A DNA stretch of 62,646 nt from an uncultured bacterium (GTDB lineage Bacteria > Bacillota > Clostridia > Lachnospirales > Lachnospiraceae), in the NCBI GenBank assembly GCA_947643595.1, contig CANRWP010000015.1, positions 1 to 62,646 of the forward strand, in the 5' to 3' direction. The notes under the pieces were generated by a model. It worked only from the letters and a program-made list of their open reading frames with translations, did not search any database and was not told the DNA's origin. Position numbers and translations under genes: made by a program. This document shows, piece by piece, positions 45,245-53,148 of this stretch (positions are counted from its first letter, which is position 1; each line of letters starts with the position of its first letter).

Positions 45245-45340
45245 GGAAATGTTGCCGGCCGCCATGTCGATATAATGTATGTCCGGTGAATACGCGGGGC
45301 GGTGTTTTGGCAGATATGCCGGGCGAAGCAGGTGACGGAA

Positions 45341-46057
45341 ATGTTGTGGATAGCAGTGTGTGACGACGAAGTGATCGAGTGCTGTAGGATGGCGCAAAAG
45401 ATAAAAGAGATCATGCAGGAAATGAAAATGCCCTGTGTGGTAAGGCAGTTTTACAGCGGTCGGGAACTGATTGCTTCCCCGGACAGTTTTGACATCATTT
45501 TTCTCGATATTATCATGCGCGGTCCGGATGGCATGGAGACAGCGCGGCTGTTCCGTGAAAAGGCGTTTGATAAAATACTTATCTTTATGTCCTCCAGCAG
45601 GGAGTATGTGTTTGATGCGTATGATGTGGAGGCTTTCCAATATCTTTTGAAGCCGGTTCAAGAGAAAAAGCTGAAAAAGGTTTTGCAGAAAGCTGCCGGG
45701 AAGGCGGAAAAACGCCCGCAGGAATACATTATTGTCAGCAGGGAGAGGCAGAAACGAAAATTGTTTCTGGATGACATCTTTTACGTGGAGATCAGGGGAC
45801 GGGTGATCGATGTCCACGGGGCAGACAGCATTTTTACCTATTATGAGCAGATCGGCACACTGGAAAATATGCTGCGGGGAAAGGGTTTTTTTCGCTGCCA
45901 TAAAAGTTATCTCGTCAATCTGAGACATGTGGATGGATATAGCAGGCAGGAAGCGATTTTGGACAACGGAGAGAAGGTCATGATCGCAAAGAGAAGATAT
46001 GAAGAATTTTGCAGAGAGATTCTCGGACATATGAGGGACAACGGAGGAATAGGTTAG
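45341..46057 (+). CDS. LytTR-family response regulator (AgrA/LytR-like)
   Basis: A receiver domain (residues 1-120) with the acidic pocket CDDE and the phospho-acceptor Asp in DIIFLDIIMRGPDGM, followed by a LytTR DNA-binding domain (about 140-235) with IFYVEIRGRVIDVH, GFFRCHKSYLVNLRHV and the closing SRRYEEF-like KRRYEEF. The ATG at 45341 gives the usual N-terminus LWIAVCDDE. It is 21 bases upstream of a GHKL sensor kinase and forms a two-component system with it. Confidence 0.93.
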   Translation: MLWIAVCDDEVIECCRMAQKIKEIMQEMKMPCVVRQFYSGRELIASPDSFDIIFLDIIMRGPDGMETARLFREKAFDKILIFMSSSREYVFDAYDVEAFQYLLKPVQEKKLKKVLQKAAGKAEKRPQEYIIVSRERQKRKLFLDDIFYVEIRGRVIDVHGADSIFTYYEQIGTLENMLRGKGFFRCHKSYLVNLRHVDGYSRQEAILDNGEKVMIAKRRYEEFCREILGHMRDNGGIG

Positions 46058-46078
46058 TTCGCAGGTTGTAGAAAGGGT

Positions 46079-47458
46079 ATGGTTGTCAAAGTGGGCGTGT
46101 GGGGATTCGTTTGTTATTCCGTCTGTCTGTGGGCGGCAGATCAATTTTGTAAAAAGTATCTGGAGATATCCCCGGGAAGAGAAGGGTTGTTTTTGTTGTT
46201 AACTATGATCAGCAGTCTGGCGATAAATCTTGCGGGCAGTTGGAGTCCGATCCCTTCCATATTTCTGATCCTGTTGAGACATCTGCTTTTCATGGGGTGG
46301 ATAATTCTCCTGTTTCAGGGAAGCGGGGAGAAAAAATTTTTGGCAGCGTCTTTGCTGGTGACGATCGTCACACTGGCAGAGAATTTTTTTGTCTCTTTTT
46401 TCTCCTGCCTGGCTCTGCTTTGGATGCATACCGTGAATAAAATACCGGAACCTTTTGTGAACGGATGGAGAGCCGGTTTGCTCGAGGCTGTGAGCGTGAT
46501 CATGGCGATATGGACACTGCACAGGGTGTCGGAGTATCTGGTCTGTGTCTTTCGAGGAAAATCCGGGAAGTGGTACATTCTGTTGGCTGTTCCGCTACTG
46601 GCGGTGGTTGCGGTGAATGATGCAGCGTCCTGGGGCGCGAGCAACGGCGTCATGGTCAGAAGCGGCGGAAATATGGATATGTATTATGACCAGATTTTCA
46701 GTCACTGCGAATTTCTTCTTCTGACGGTTTTGTCTGCTTTTGCGGCGGGGGCCTATGTGTTTGGGATGAACCGGGTATGGCTGGAACAGGAGAAAAGCAG
46801 CCGGTATCACTCACAGATCGCGGTTTACAAAATGCTGGAAGAACAGTACAGACAGTCGGAGCGGCAGCGGCATGATATGAAAAATCATGTGATAGCCCTG
46901 TCGGGACTGCTTGCGGGGAAAGAGTGGGAAAAAATGAGCGCTTATCTGGAGAACCTGGCGGACGGGATCCTGGAGACCGAGGGGGAGGTGACCGGGAGCA
47001 GGGCGGTCGATGCGCTTTTGCAGAGAAAACAAAATCAGGCGGAAAAAGAGAATATCGGGTGGGAATGTGATGTGCAGGTGCCGGGGGACTGCGGCATCTA
47101 TGAGTTTGATCTGTGTGTTCTGTTTGGAAATATATTGGATAATGCGCTGGAGGCCTGTGCAAAACTGCCGAAGGGAGAGCGCCGTTTTATAGAGCTGGAG
47201 GCCGGACAGGTAAAAAAGTTCTTTCTTCTGGAAGGAAAAAACAGTATGGACAGGAACAAGGAGTATATAGCCGGAGCTTCGGATAAGGAGAATCCGTGGG
47301 AGCACGGAATCGGCCTGCTGAACATCAGGGATGTGGTGAAACAATATAACGGAGTGATCGATATAGAAGCGGAGGACGGTATTTTCAGAATTTCGATCCT
47401 GCTGCCTCTTTCAAAACCGCACATGACATCAGAAGAACTGTTTGAAACAGGAAACTAA
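46079..47458 (+). CDS. GHKL sensor histidine kinase (AgrC-like)
   Basis: Six or so membrane segments fill residues 1-230. The dimerisation helix carries the phospho-acceptor His in SERQRHDMKNHVIAL (near 263), and the C-terminal ATPase has the N box LFGNILDNALEAC and the G box HGIGLLNIRDVVKQYNG, typical of the HATPase_c_5/AgrC group. Such kinases usually sense a cyclic or linear peptide. No agrB/agrD-like gene is next to it, so its ligand is unknown. Confidence 0.92.
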   Translation: MVVKVGVWGFVCYSVCLWAADQFCKKYLEISPGREGLFLLLTMISSLAINLAGSWSPIPSIFLILLRHLLFMGWIILLFQGSGEKKFLAASLLVTIVTLAENFFVSFFSCLALLWMHTVNKIPEPFVNGWRAGLLEAVSVIMAIWTLHRVSEYLVCVFRGKSGKWYILLAVPLLAVVAVNDAASWGASNGVMVRSGGNMDMYYDQIFSHCEFLLLTVLSAFAAGAYVFGMNRVWLEQEKSSRYHSQIAVYKMLEEQYRQSERQRHDMKNHVIALSGLLAGKEWEKMSAYLENLADGILETEGEVTGSRAVDALLQRKQNQAEKENIGWECDVQVPGDCGIYEFDLCVLFGNILDNALEACAKLPKGERRFIELEAGQVKKFFLLEGKNSMDRNKEYIAGASDKENPWEHGIGLLNIRDVVKQYNGVIDIEAEDGIFRISILLPLSKPHMTSEELFETGN

Positions 47459-47531
47459 CGCGGTATAGCCGCGCTGCCGAAACAACCGATGTAAGTATAT
47501 ACATTTGGAAAAAGGAAAAGGAGGCAGCGGA

Positions 47532-48035
47532 ATGAACGCAAAGACAATGGAAGGGATCGTAGGATCCAAAAATAACGTGGATCTGACCAACACGCCGATG
47601 CGTGTCTTTAAGGAGGCGAGACGCAAAGGGGATGTGGCGACCATGGAAAGGGCGATGGGCTACGCCGGTGAATTTACGGAGAAAGCGGATGAATATAAGG
47701 TGAGAGCCCATGAGGGGACAAAGGAGGATGTAAAGGAAGCGAGGAAAAAGGCGGAGGCGGAGCAGGAGAATGCTATCCGCAAACGCAAAGAAGAGAGGGA
47801 AGAACTGGAGAAGAGGATCGAGGAGAGCAGGAATAAAGGTGCGGATACGGTTGAAATAAGTGAAGAGGGAAAGGTGCTGCAGAAAGAAAGCACCGATTCG
47901 GCTGGTGCGGAGCAGACAGGCGGCAGCGTGACAGATGCGGGTGCAGATGCAGCGAAGCCGGAACCCGTGATCTACACAAAAACCGGGGAGACCGGTCAGC
48001 CGGAGACGGGAACAGAGTTTTCTGTTTCTGTGTAA
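47532..48035 (+). CDS. Highly charged small protein of unknown function
   Basis: A 167-residue protein beginning MNAKTMEGIVGSKNNVDLTN, which I do not recognise. The middle (about 45-115) is a Lys/Glu-rich helix likely to form a coiled coil, and the tail is low-complexity Ala/Gly/Thr. There is no signal peptide. The ATG at 47532 has GGAGG 8 bases upstream. It follows the kinase by 73 bases and may be a target of the two-component system; this is only proximity. Confidence 0.65.
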   Translation: MNAKTMEGIVGSKNNVDLTNTPMRVFKEARRKGDVATMERAMGYAGEFTEKADEYKVRAHEGTKEDVKEARKKAEAEQENAIRKRKEEREELEKRIEESRNKGADTVEISEEGKVLQKESTDSAGAEQTGGSVTDAGADAAKPEPVIYTKTGETGQPETGTEFSVSV

Positions 48036-48056
48036 CGATAACGGTCTGAAGAGGAG

Positions 48057-48095
48057 CGGCGTTTTACCTGTTTTGGCTGAAACGCCGTTCATGTT
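48057..48095. terminator. Shared terminator between convergent genes
   Basis: CGGCGTTT (48057-48064) pairs with AAACGCCG (48080-48087). A-rich and T-rich flanks on both sides suit bidirectional action between the plus-strand gene ending 48035 and the minus-strand gene ending 48089. Confidence 0.6.
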
Positions 48096-48415
48096 TTCTC
48101 TTTTTCATCCAGAGCCGTAATATCAAAGATGACGGGCCGTATGCCGTCCGTGCAACAGACGATGGTCTGCCCCTTCTGTTTGTTCCAGGGCGTGAAGGAG
48201 GAGCCGGAGGCGATGGCGTTTACGCTCTGGTAGATGTCGATCCATGCCCAGGGACAGAAATTTTCTGGCATTCTGGCATTTCCCTCAAAAATAAATTTAT
48301 CGCCTTCATTTAACAGCGCGCAGGGACCGACAGAGGCGCCTTCTGTGAGATAGCGTTCCGCCAGTTCGGGGTGAAAATCTTTTTTCAGTACGGTGATTTT
48401 TACTTTCTTTGTCAT
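48089..48415 (-). CDS. TIGR04076 family protein
   Basis: A 108-residue protein with the TIGR04076 pattern: KKVKITVLKKDFHPELAERY at the start, GPCALLNEGDKFIF, CPWAWIDIYQSVNAIASG in the middle and GQTIVCCTDGIRPVIFDI at the end. Function is unknown; the conserved Cys and Trp residues suggest a small ligand- or metal-binding protein. It faces away from the C45 peptidase gene across an AT-rich 187-base gap. Confidence 0.82.
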   Translation of the reverse strand: MTKKVKITVLKKDFHPELAERYLTEGASVGPCALLNEGDKFIFEGNARMPENFCPWAWIDIYQSVNAIASGSSFTPWNKQKGQTIVCCTDGIRPVIFDITALDEKEKT

Positions 48416-48539
48416 GTCTTCCTCATTTTCTGCTAATACAGGTTTTGTTGATAGAATCTTTAATATATCAGAAATTTTAACACAGAAATAATATATTGTG
48501 AATGACAGCTTTGAAAGAAGAAATCAAAATATTAATTCA

Positions 48540-48568
48540 TTGACATAAAAATTATATTATATTACACT
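48540..48568 (+). promoter_or_regulatory. Promoter for the C45 peptidase gene
   Basis: Consensus TTGACA at 48540-48545 and TACACT at 48563-48568 with a 17-base AT-only spacer. The gene has a strong GAGGAGG ribosome site downstream. Confidence 0.6.
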
Positions 48569-48602
48569 GTCTGTACAATGTATATTTGAGGAGGAACAGA
48601 CA

Positions 48603-49691
48603 ATGTATCATGCGAGATTAAAAGGAAGTCATTACGAGATGGGCGTAAAGCGTGGAAAGATATTTGAGAGGGGAGGAATATCTTTCCCGCTGCGGCTTGA
48701 TGGTTTTCAACTTGCGCACGGGAGGGAGAGCGAGCGGATACTGCGGGAATTTTTCCCGGAGGTGTGCGAGGAGATCAGGGGAGTCGCCGATACGGTGGGC
48801 TTGGATTATATGCGGTTTGCCTCGTGGATGCTGTGTATGGGCTGCTGCATGTACAATCTGGAGCAGAATATTCCGGTCGAGGTGCGGGGGTGTACGGCTT
48901 TCGCCTGTGTGACAAATGGAAAGGCGAAGGATGGCGGGCATACGGAATCCAGAGTGCTGTACGGAAGGAATAACGATCTGCCGCCGTATCTGCGAAAAGG
49001 GTGCAAGAGTGAGATCTATACGCCGGCGGGCGGCAACATATTTCAGATCACTACATCCTCCTTTATCAACGGGGAGGAAGGGCTGAATGAACATGGGCTT
49101 GCGGTGGCGATGACCTTTGTGATGACAGATCTGAAAAAGATACGGCCGGGGTTCAACTCCTGTTTTATCGTGCGGTATCTGCTGGAAAAAGCGAAAGATA
49201 CGGATCAGGCGATCTCTCTTTTGACAGAGCTGCCCATCGCTTCCAACTGCAATATTCTGCTGGCGGACAAAAGCGGGAGAATGGCGGTGGCGGAGTGCAC
49301 GCCGACCATCAAAAGGATCAGGGAGGCGGAAAGCTTTGAGGGCGGTCGGATCGTGTGCACCGTCAACAGTTTTACCTCCGATGAGATGAGGGGTTATGAT
49401 GACGCCGGCGGGAACGACTATGAATCCCATAAACGCTACAAAACAGTGATGGACGGCTTTCGAAAATACATGTTGTGCGGGCGGGATCCGGTGGAGGAGG
49501 CAAAGAGACTTCTGCTGGGGGAGTATGGTTTTATCTGCCAGTACGATGAGGAGCCGGATTTTGAGACAGTGTGGAGCAGTGTTTTTGACTTGAGAAGCCT
49601 TGCGGTCTGCCGTGCGGAGGGCGATCCGCGGAAAAAGAAATTTGTCAGGGACGAAAGGCTGTGTAAGGAGGCGGACGGTGCAGTGATATAA
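48603..49691 (+). CDS. C45-family acyltransferase/amidohydrolase (Ntn hydrolase)
   Basis: An Ntn-type hydrolase related to isopenicillin acyltransferase and choloylglycine-hydrolase-like enzymes. The N-terminal YHARLKGSHYEMGVKRGK and the central RGCTAFACV, LYGRNNDLPPY, EGLNEHGLAVAMTFVM and CNILLADKSGRMAVAECTP are family landmarks. Cys97 in GCTAF would become the N-terminal nucleophile after self-cleavage. No signal peptide. The natural substrate (bile salt, peptide or beta-lactam amide) cannot be told from sequence. Confidence 0.82.
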   Translation: MYHARLKGSHYEMGVKRGKIFERGGISFPLRLDGFQLAHGRESERILREFFPEVCEEIRGVADTVGLDYMRFASWMLCMGCCMYNLEQNIPVEVRGCTAFACVTNGKAKDGGHTESRVLYGRNNDLPPYLRKGCKSEIYTPAGGNIFQITTSSFINGEEGLNEHGLAVAMTFVMTDLKKIRPGFNSCFIVRYLLEKAKDTDQAISLLTELPIASNCNILLADKSGRMAVAECTPTIKRIREAESFEGGRIVCTVNSFTSDEMRGYDDAGGNDYESHKRYKTVMDGFRKYMLCGRDPVEEAKRLLLGEYGFICQYDEEPDFETVWSSVFDLRSLAVCRAEGDPRKKKFVRDERLCKEADGAVI

Positions 49692-49693
49692 CA

Positions 49694-49915
49694 TCAACTC
49701 CGGTGGACATACATCCTTGACAGGCCGGGTTCGCCGATGATCCGGTCGTTTTCCATTGCCAGATACCAGGCGGGTACGGGAGTCTTCCCATTCAGGCAGG
49801 CATCCATACTTTCCCTGTATGCTTCCAGCGGTATCCCCCATTTTTCGTGGAACCATCCGGCGGCCGGTTCTTTCAGTTCCGGTTTGTCGGTCAATCTTAT
49901 AATTTTGCAGTTCAT
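49694..49915 (-). pseudogene. Internally deleted GNAT acetyltransferase
   Basis: The first 58 or so residues read as the start of a GNAT N-acetyltransferase (IIRLTDKPELKEPAAGWFHEKWGIP, LAMENDRIIG). The frame then jumps to EPGLSRMYVHRS, which resembles the C-terminal end of the same family (…EPxMxRMYxH). The acetyl-CoA-binding core between them is missing, so about 80 codons were lost in frame. It ends 2 bases from the convergent C45 gene. Confidence 0.6.
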
Positions 49916-49949
49916 TTAGTCATTCCTTATAAACTTGTAATTTATTATA

Positions 49950-50630
49950 TTATTTCACAATCACCCCATTTTTCCGAAAAGAATAGCACCCGTTCAGTTG
50001 ATATCTGACAACGTCACTCACCCTGATATTGAGCCGCCTTTCCACACCGGCGGCCTTTATCGAAAGCGGACGGGTAATCTTTTTTATGGAATCTCTGAGG
50101 CGGATAAAATCCTGATAGGAGTTCAGCGTTTCGGTTGATTTTAAAGCTTCATAGTCATCGCCGAATCTGTACTGGATCATTTTGGGATATTCCAGTGCTA
50201 TGCCCATATAATCCTCAGAATAAAAACTGTAAGAGCAGGCGGTAGAACAGTGCAGTTTTTTGTCATCGTCGATCCGAATATATAGTGCAACCGGGGATAT
50301 GCCCACAACAGGTTCCCTGAATTCAGCGCTTTTATATTGCTGTCCCTCATAGAGGTGGAAGCGGCCATAGAGGCAGTTTGACAGGTCTGAGGTGGCACCT
50401 CGGTGTAAAAACAGTGGGTAGTCTCGCTGCCGGATGATCTTTTCACCGGAGATCAACAGATTGTACAGACTGCTGTAAGCGGCAATATATTCATCCAGAG
50501 TGGACTCTACATAATCTTTCGGTACATGGGCATTGAAGATGACCAGATGATACGGCGACAGTATCTGTCTCAACTCATCGGGAGATAAGAGAAAGCGGTA
50601 GATGTTCCAACCCTGTACAAGATAATTCAT
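49950..50630 (-). CDS. Protein of unknown function
   Basis: A 226-residue soluble protein that I do not recognise. Landmarks are FLLSPDELRQILSPYHLVIF near the start and FFRKNGVIVK-like YSFRKNGVIVK at the end. I start it at 50630 because GAGGT lies 8 bases upstream of that ATG; a longer frame begins 13 codons earlier without a clear site. The gene is AT-rich like its neighbours and lies between the GNAT remnant and the zeta-toxin module on the same strand. Confidence 0.6.
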   Translation of the reverse strand: MNYLVQGWNIYRFLLSPDELRQILSPYHLVIFNAHVPKDYVESTLDEYIAAYSSLYNLLISGEKIIRQRDYPLFLHRGATSDLSNCLYGRFHLYEGQQYKSAEFREPVVGISPVALYIRIDDDKKLHCSTACSYSFYSEDYMGIALEYPKMIQYRFGDDYEALKSTETLNSYQDFIRLRDSIKKITRPLSIKAAGVERRLNIRVSDVVRYQLNGCYSFRKNGVIVK

Positions 50631-50692
50631 GGATGTGTACCTCGTTTTCTGTGAGAAATGTTCTGGCATTCAGGACCTACTGTGTGCTATAA

Positions 50693-51293
50693 CTATTTTA
50701 CTATCTGGTTCAAATTTTTTCTTTCTATATTTGAAATATCTGTCAAAGCACATATATCTTCATAATGCCAGTCATCGCATTCATCAAAAAACACCTGTTC
50801 TTTTCGTTTCTTAAATATGCGAAAAGGTCTGCTGGCAGAATTATCATATATATGGAAAATATCACAAACCTTGATTACATCTTTAACCAAAGTCAACGCC
50901 TTATCATATCTGGCAATCACCTTTTCTTCCGGCACATCATGTCCACCAGATTCCACCCTTGCCTTTACACGCCATACGTTAATCATGGAATCCGCTGTCA
51001 AAATATAATAGCAGCGTATAAAATATCCCTTTTTCCTTGCTCTTTTTAATAGTTTCAAGTTCCGTTGACAACACTGTTTCAAAACAAAATTCCTGCATTT
51101 GTTCCAAGTGTTCTTCTCGCTGCTTTTCTGCTAATTGCGCCGCCTCTAAATCAGAACATTTTAAATATTTTTTTATTTCGTCTGCGTTGATATAGTCCAT
51201 TGGCGGTTTTAATAATTGTGTAAATGTACTTTTTCCGGAACCGTTTGGACCAGCAAAAATAACAATTTCAGGCTTTCTTTGAAATTCGCTCAC
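50693..51293 (-). pseudogene. Zeta-toxin family kinase gene split by a frameshift
   Basis: The first frame (GTG at 51293) reads EIVIFAGPNGSGKSTFTQLL with Walker A at residues 12-19, then DYINADEIKKYL and FCFETVLST. At about 51062-51066 the zeta sequence moves to the +1 frame and continues NLKLLKRARKKGYFIRCYYI, VWRVKARVESGGHDVPEEKV and FHIYDNSASRPF to 50693. Restoring 2 bases after TCAAC would join them as FETVLST-RNLKLLKRA. Zeta toxins phosphorylate UDP-GlcNAc-type substrates. As read, the protein stops at 104 residues and lacks its catalytic C-terminal half. A sequencing error or programmed shift is possible. Confidence 0.78.
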
Positions 51294-51489
51294 TATAACG
51301 CTCCTTTCGCATTCTTCTTCCCACCTCTATTCGAGTCCCATCATCATTTTCCTGATATATAATTTGACTTTCCCTGTCATATATAACCACAGGAACCCCC
51401 AATGCCTTGTTTTTCTCTAATTCAATTCTTACTGCTTCATTTGCACGCTTAATAACCGTTTCATCTGAAATATAGTCTTCTCGTTTCAT
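51268..51489 (-). CDS. Small protein paired with the zeta toxin, putative antitoxin
   Basis: A 73-residue protein starting MKREDYISDETV, with GAAAGGAGCAG as ribosome site. It is mostly helical and charged with a short beta region PVVIYDRESQIIYQENDDG. It overlaps the zeta frame by 26 bases and precedes it, the standard antitoxin-first order. I recognise no antitoxin fold; the assignment rests on position, size and overlap. Confidence 0.65.
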   Translation of the reverse strand: MKREDYISDETVIKRANEAVRIELEKNKALGVPVVIYDRESQIIYQENDDGTRIEVGRRMRKERYSERISKKA

Positions 51490-51651
51490 AGTCTGCTCCT
51501 TTCTTTTCCGATTATCAATTTCATGGAATGCACTATACATCTTTTAAATCGTTTTCAATAAGGACAAGTATAAATGATAAAGCTCTCTGCAAATTATTAA
51601 AAGCATACCATATTCAAACCGATATTACCATTATTTTTTCGGTAAATTCTA

Positions 51652-51680
51652 TTGACTAACAGCAGATATTCTCATATAAT
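51652..51680 (+). promoter_or_regulatory. Promoter of the tetR-led redox cassette
   Basis: TTGACT at 51652-51657 and TATAAT at 51675-51680 with a 17-base spacer. The -10 box overlaps the left arm of the palindrome at 51677-51699. Confidence 0.75.
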
Positions 51681-51699
51681 TAAACTTGAAGTTTAATTA
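51677..51699 (+). promoter_or_regulatory. Operator palindrome upstream of tetR
   Basis: Two perfect 11-bp arms (TAATTAAACTT and its complement) surround a single central G. It covers the -10 box and the transcription start, so a bound repressor would block RNA polymerase. It is probably the autoregulatory site of the TetR protein encoded 19 bases downstream. Confidence 0.75.
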
Positions 51700-51717
51700 A
51701 TTCTGAAAGGAATAACA

Positions 51718-52386
51718 GTGGGACGACGAAAAAAGGAACCAAGAAGTGCACATCGGGAGAAAATAGCGTCAACGGCATCGGTATTGTTTATGGAAAAAGG
51801 GATCGCCGCAACGTCTATGGATGATATCGCAAAAGCCGCCGGGTACAGCAAGGCGACGCTGTATGTATACTTTGAAAACAAAGAGGAGATCGTCAGTATT
51901 TTAGCGCTGGAGAGTATGAAAAAACTGTATGATTCCATTGAATCCGCACTGGCACAGCAGGAGAGCACGAAGGCGAGATATGAATCCATCTGCCGCGGAC
52001 TGGTGCATTATCAGGAGGAGTTCCCCTTTTATTTCAAAATGGTCCTCGATAAGATAAACGTTGACTTTGAGAAAGGCGACTGTCTGCCGGAGGAAAAAGA
52101 AACCTGGCGGGTCGGGGAAGAGATAAATGAAATGATCAGAGACTTTCTGATATCCGGTATGGAAAAAGGTGATCTGCGCAGGGATCTGGAAATCCTGCCC
52201 ACCATTTTTAATTTTTGGGGTATGCTGTCCGGAATCATTCGGCTTGCGGATAAGAAGGAAGAATATATTAAAAATACAGTGGGATTATCCAGGCCGCAGT
52301 TTATGGAGTATGGATTTCATATGCTATATTGTTCGATTGCCGATGACAGATCGAACCAAAAAACAGGGAGGAATGTGGATGAGTGA
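51718..52386 (+). CDS. TetR/AcrR family transcriptional regulator
   Basis: The N-terminal helix-turn-helix is clear: REKIASTASVLFMEKGIAATSMDDIAKAAGYSKATLYVYFENKEEIVS spans residues about 12-58 (landmarks AATSMDDIAKAAG and KATLYVYF). The rest is a helical ligand-binding and dimerisation domain, with a TetR_C-like FNFWGMLSGIIRLA. The start is GTG with GAAAGGAAT upstream. It heads a cassette of flavin/redox genes and overlaps the next frame by 8 bases. Confidence 0.92.
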   Translation: MGRRKKEPRSAHREKIASTASVLFMEKGIAATSMDDIAKAAGYSKATLYVYFENKEEIVSILALESMKKLYDSIESALAQQESTKARYESICRGLVHYQEEFPFYFKMVLDKINVDFEKGDCLPEEKETWRVGEEINEMIRDFLISGMEKGDLRRDLEILPTIFNFWGMLSGIIRLADKKEEYIKNTVGLSRPQFMEYGFHMLYCSIADDRSNQKTGRNVDE

Positions 52387-52747
52387 TAAAAATGCGCTTG
52401 CTATATTGGGAAGCCCTCATAAAAGCGGGATGACAGCGTCCATGCTGGATGTGCCGGCGCCTGTGAAGAATCTGTTTGATAGACTTCTGGGCACAGCTAT
52501 GGAGGAGACAAATACATTTCCCAAACCGCGCCTGTCGGGCAGAAGGTACCTGCTTTTGACTTCCTGTAATACGCCTGCGCCGTTCTCATGGATATTTGGA
52601 CAGAGCAGAGGGGCAATTCGCAGTATGGATGAATTTTTCAGGACGGCGGGCATGAAGCCGAAAGGAAAAATCGTCTGTGCAAATGCAAAGAATAAGAGAA
52701 AACTGCCTAAACGCACAGTGAAAAAGATCGCGAGGTGTTTCAGATGA
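52379..52747 (+). pseudogene. Internally deleted NADPH-dependent FMN reductase (flavodoxin-like)
   Basis: The start ALAILGSPHKSGMTASMLD matches strand 1 and the FMN phosphate loop of NAD(P)H-dependent FMN reductases. The next residues VPAPVKNLFDRLLG belong about 70 residues later in the family (SPVYxGxVPAPxKxFxDR). The cysteine-containing middle is therefore deleted in frame, and the remaining 122-residue protein continues to a normal C-terminus. It is still openly translated, coupled to tetR by an overlapping ATGAGTGA, but is unlikely to bind FMN normally. Confidence 0.65.
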
Positions 52748-53148
52748 AGATAACATCGAAGAGGATTATTATAGTTATCAGTATATTCATGTGTCTGGCG
52801 GCGTTGACATATTTGGCGATTTATCTGAGAGATGTCTCAGACTGCAAACAGGCGGTAAAAGAGACGGTTTTTAAAGACATAGATATCTCCCGGGTTCCTG
52901 ACGGTACTTATGTCGGAGAATATGATGTGGATTTTATATATGCGAAGGTGGAAGTGACGGTTCAAAATAGAGTGGTCACAGAAATCGATCTTTTGGAACA
53001 CAGAAACGAGCGTGGAAAATCAGCAGAAATTGTGACAGAAAGAATCATCGAGGAACAAAGGACAGATGTTGACGCAATATCAGGCGCGACAAATTCGAGC
53101 ATTGTGATAAAAAAAGCAGTTGAGATTGCACTTGATGGAGAGGGATGA
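52744..53148 (+). CDS. Membrane-anchored FMN-binding domain protein
   Basis: A single N-terminal membrane helix (about residues 8-26) is followed by an FMN-binding domain like the C-terminal part of NqrC/RnfG: RVPDGTYVGEYDVDFIYAKVEVTVQN and the covalent-flavin-type motif DAISGATNSS, whose Thr would carry the FMN. It probably faces the outside. It overlaps the previous frame by 4 bases and the nitroreductase gene by 4 bases (ATGA), so the cassette is tightly coupled. Confidence 0.85.
   Translation: MKITSKRIIIVISIFMCLAALTYLAIYLRDVSDCKQAVKETVFKDIDISRVPDGTYVGEYDVDFIYAKVEVTVQNRVVTEIDLLEHRNERGKSAEIVTERIIEEQRTDVDAISGATNSSIVIKKAVEIALDGEG

Noticed and set aside
45214..45363. A 49-codon frame with four cysteines just before the LytTR regulator, considered as a secreted signal peptide.
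   Set aside because: It has a poor ribosome site, no signal sequence, no processing partner, starts upstream of the likely TATAAT box and overlaps the regulator start.
47459..47531. Short GC-rich hairpin (CGCGG/CCGCG near 47460) as a terminator between the kinase and the charged protein gene.
   Set aside because: The stem is only 5 bp and there is no T run; readthrough into the next gene is likely.
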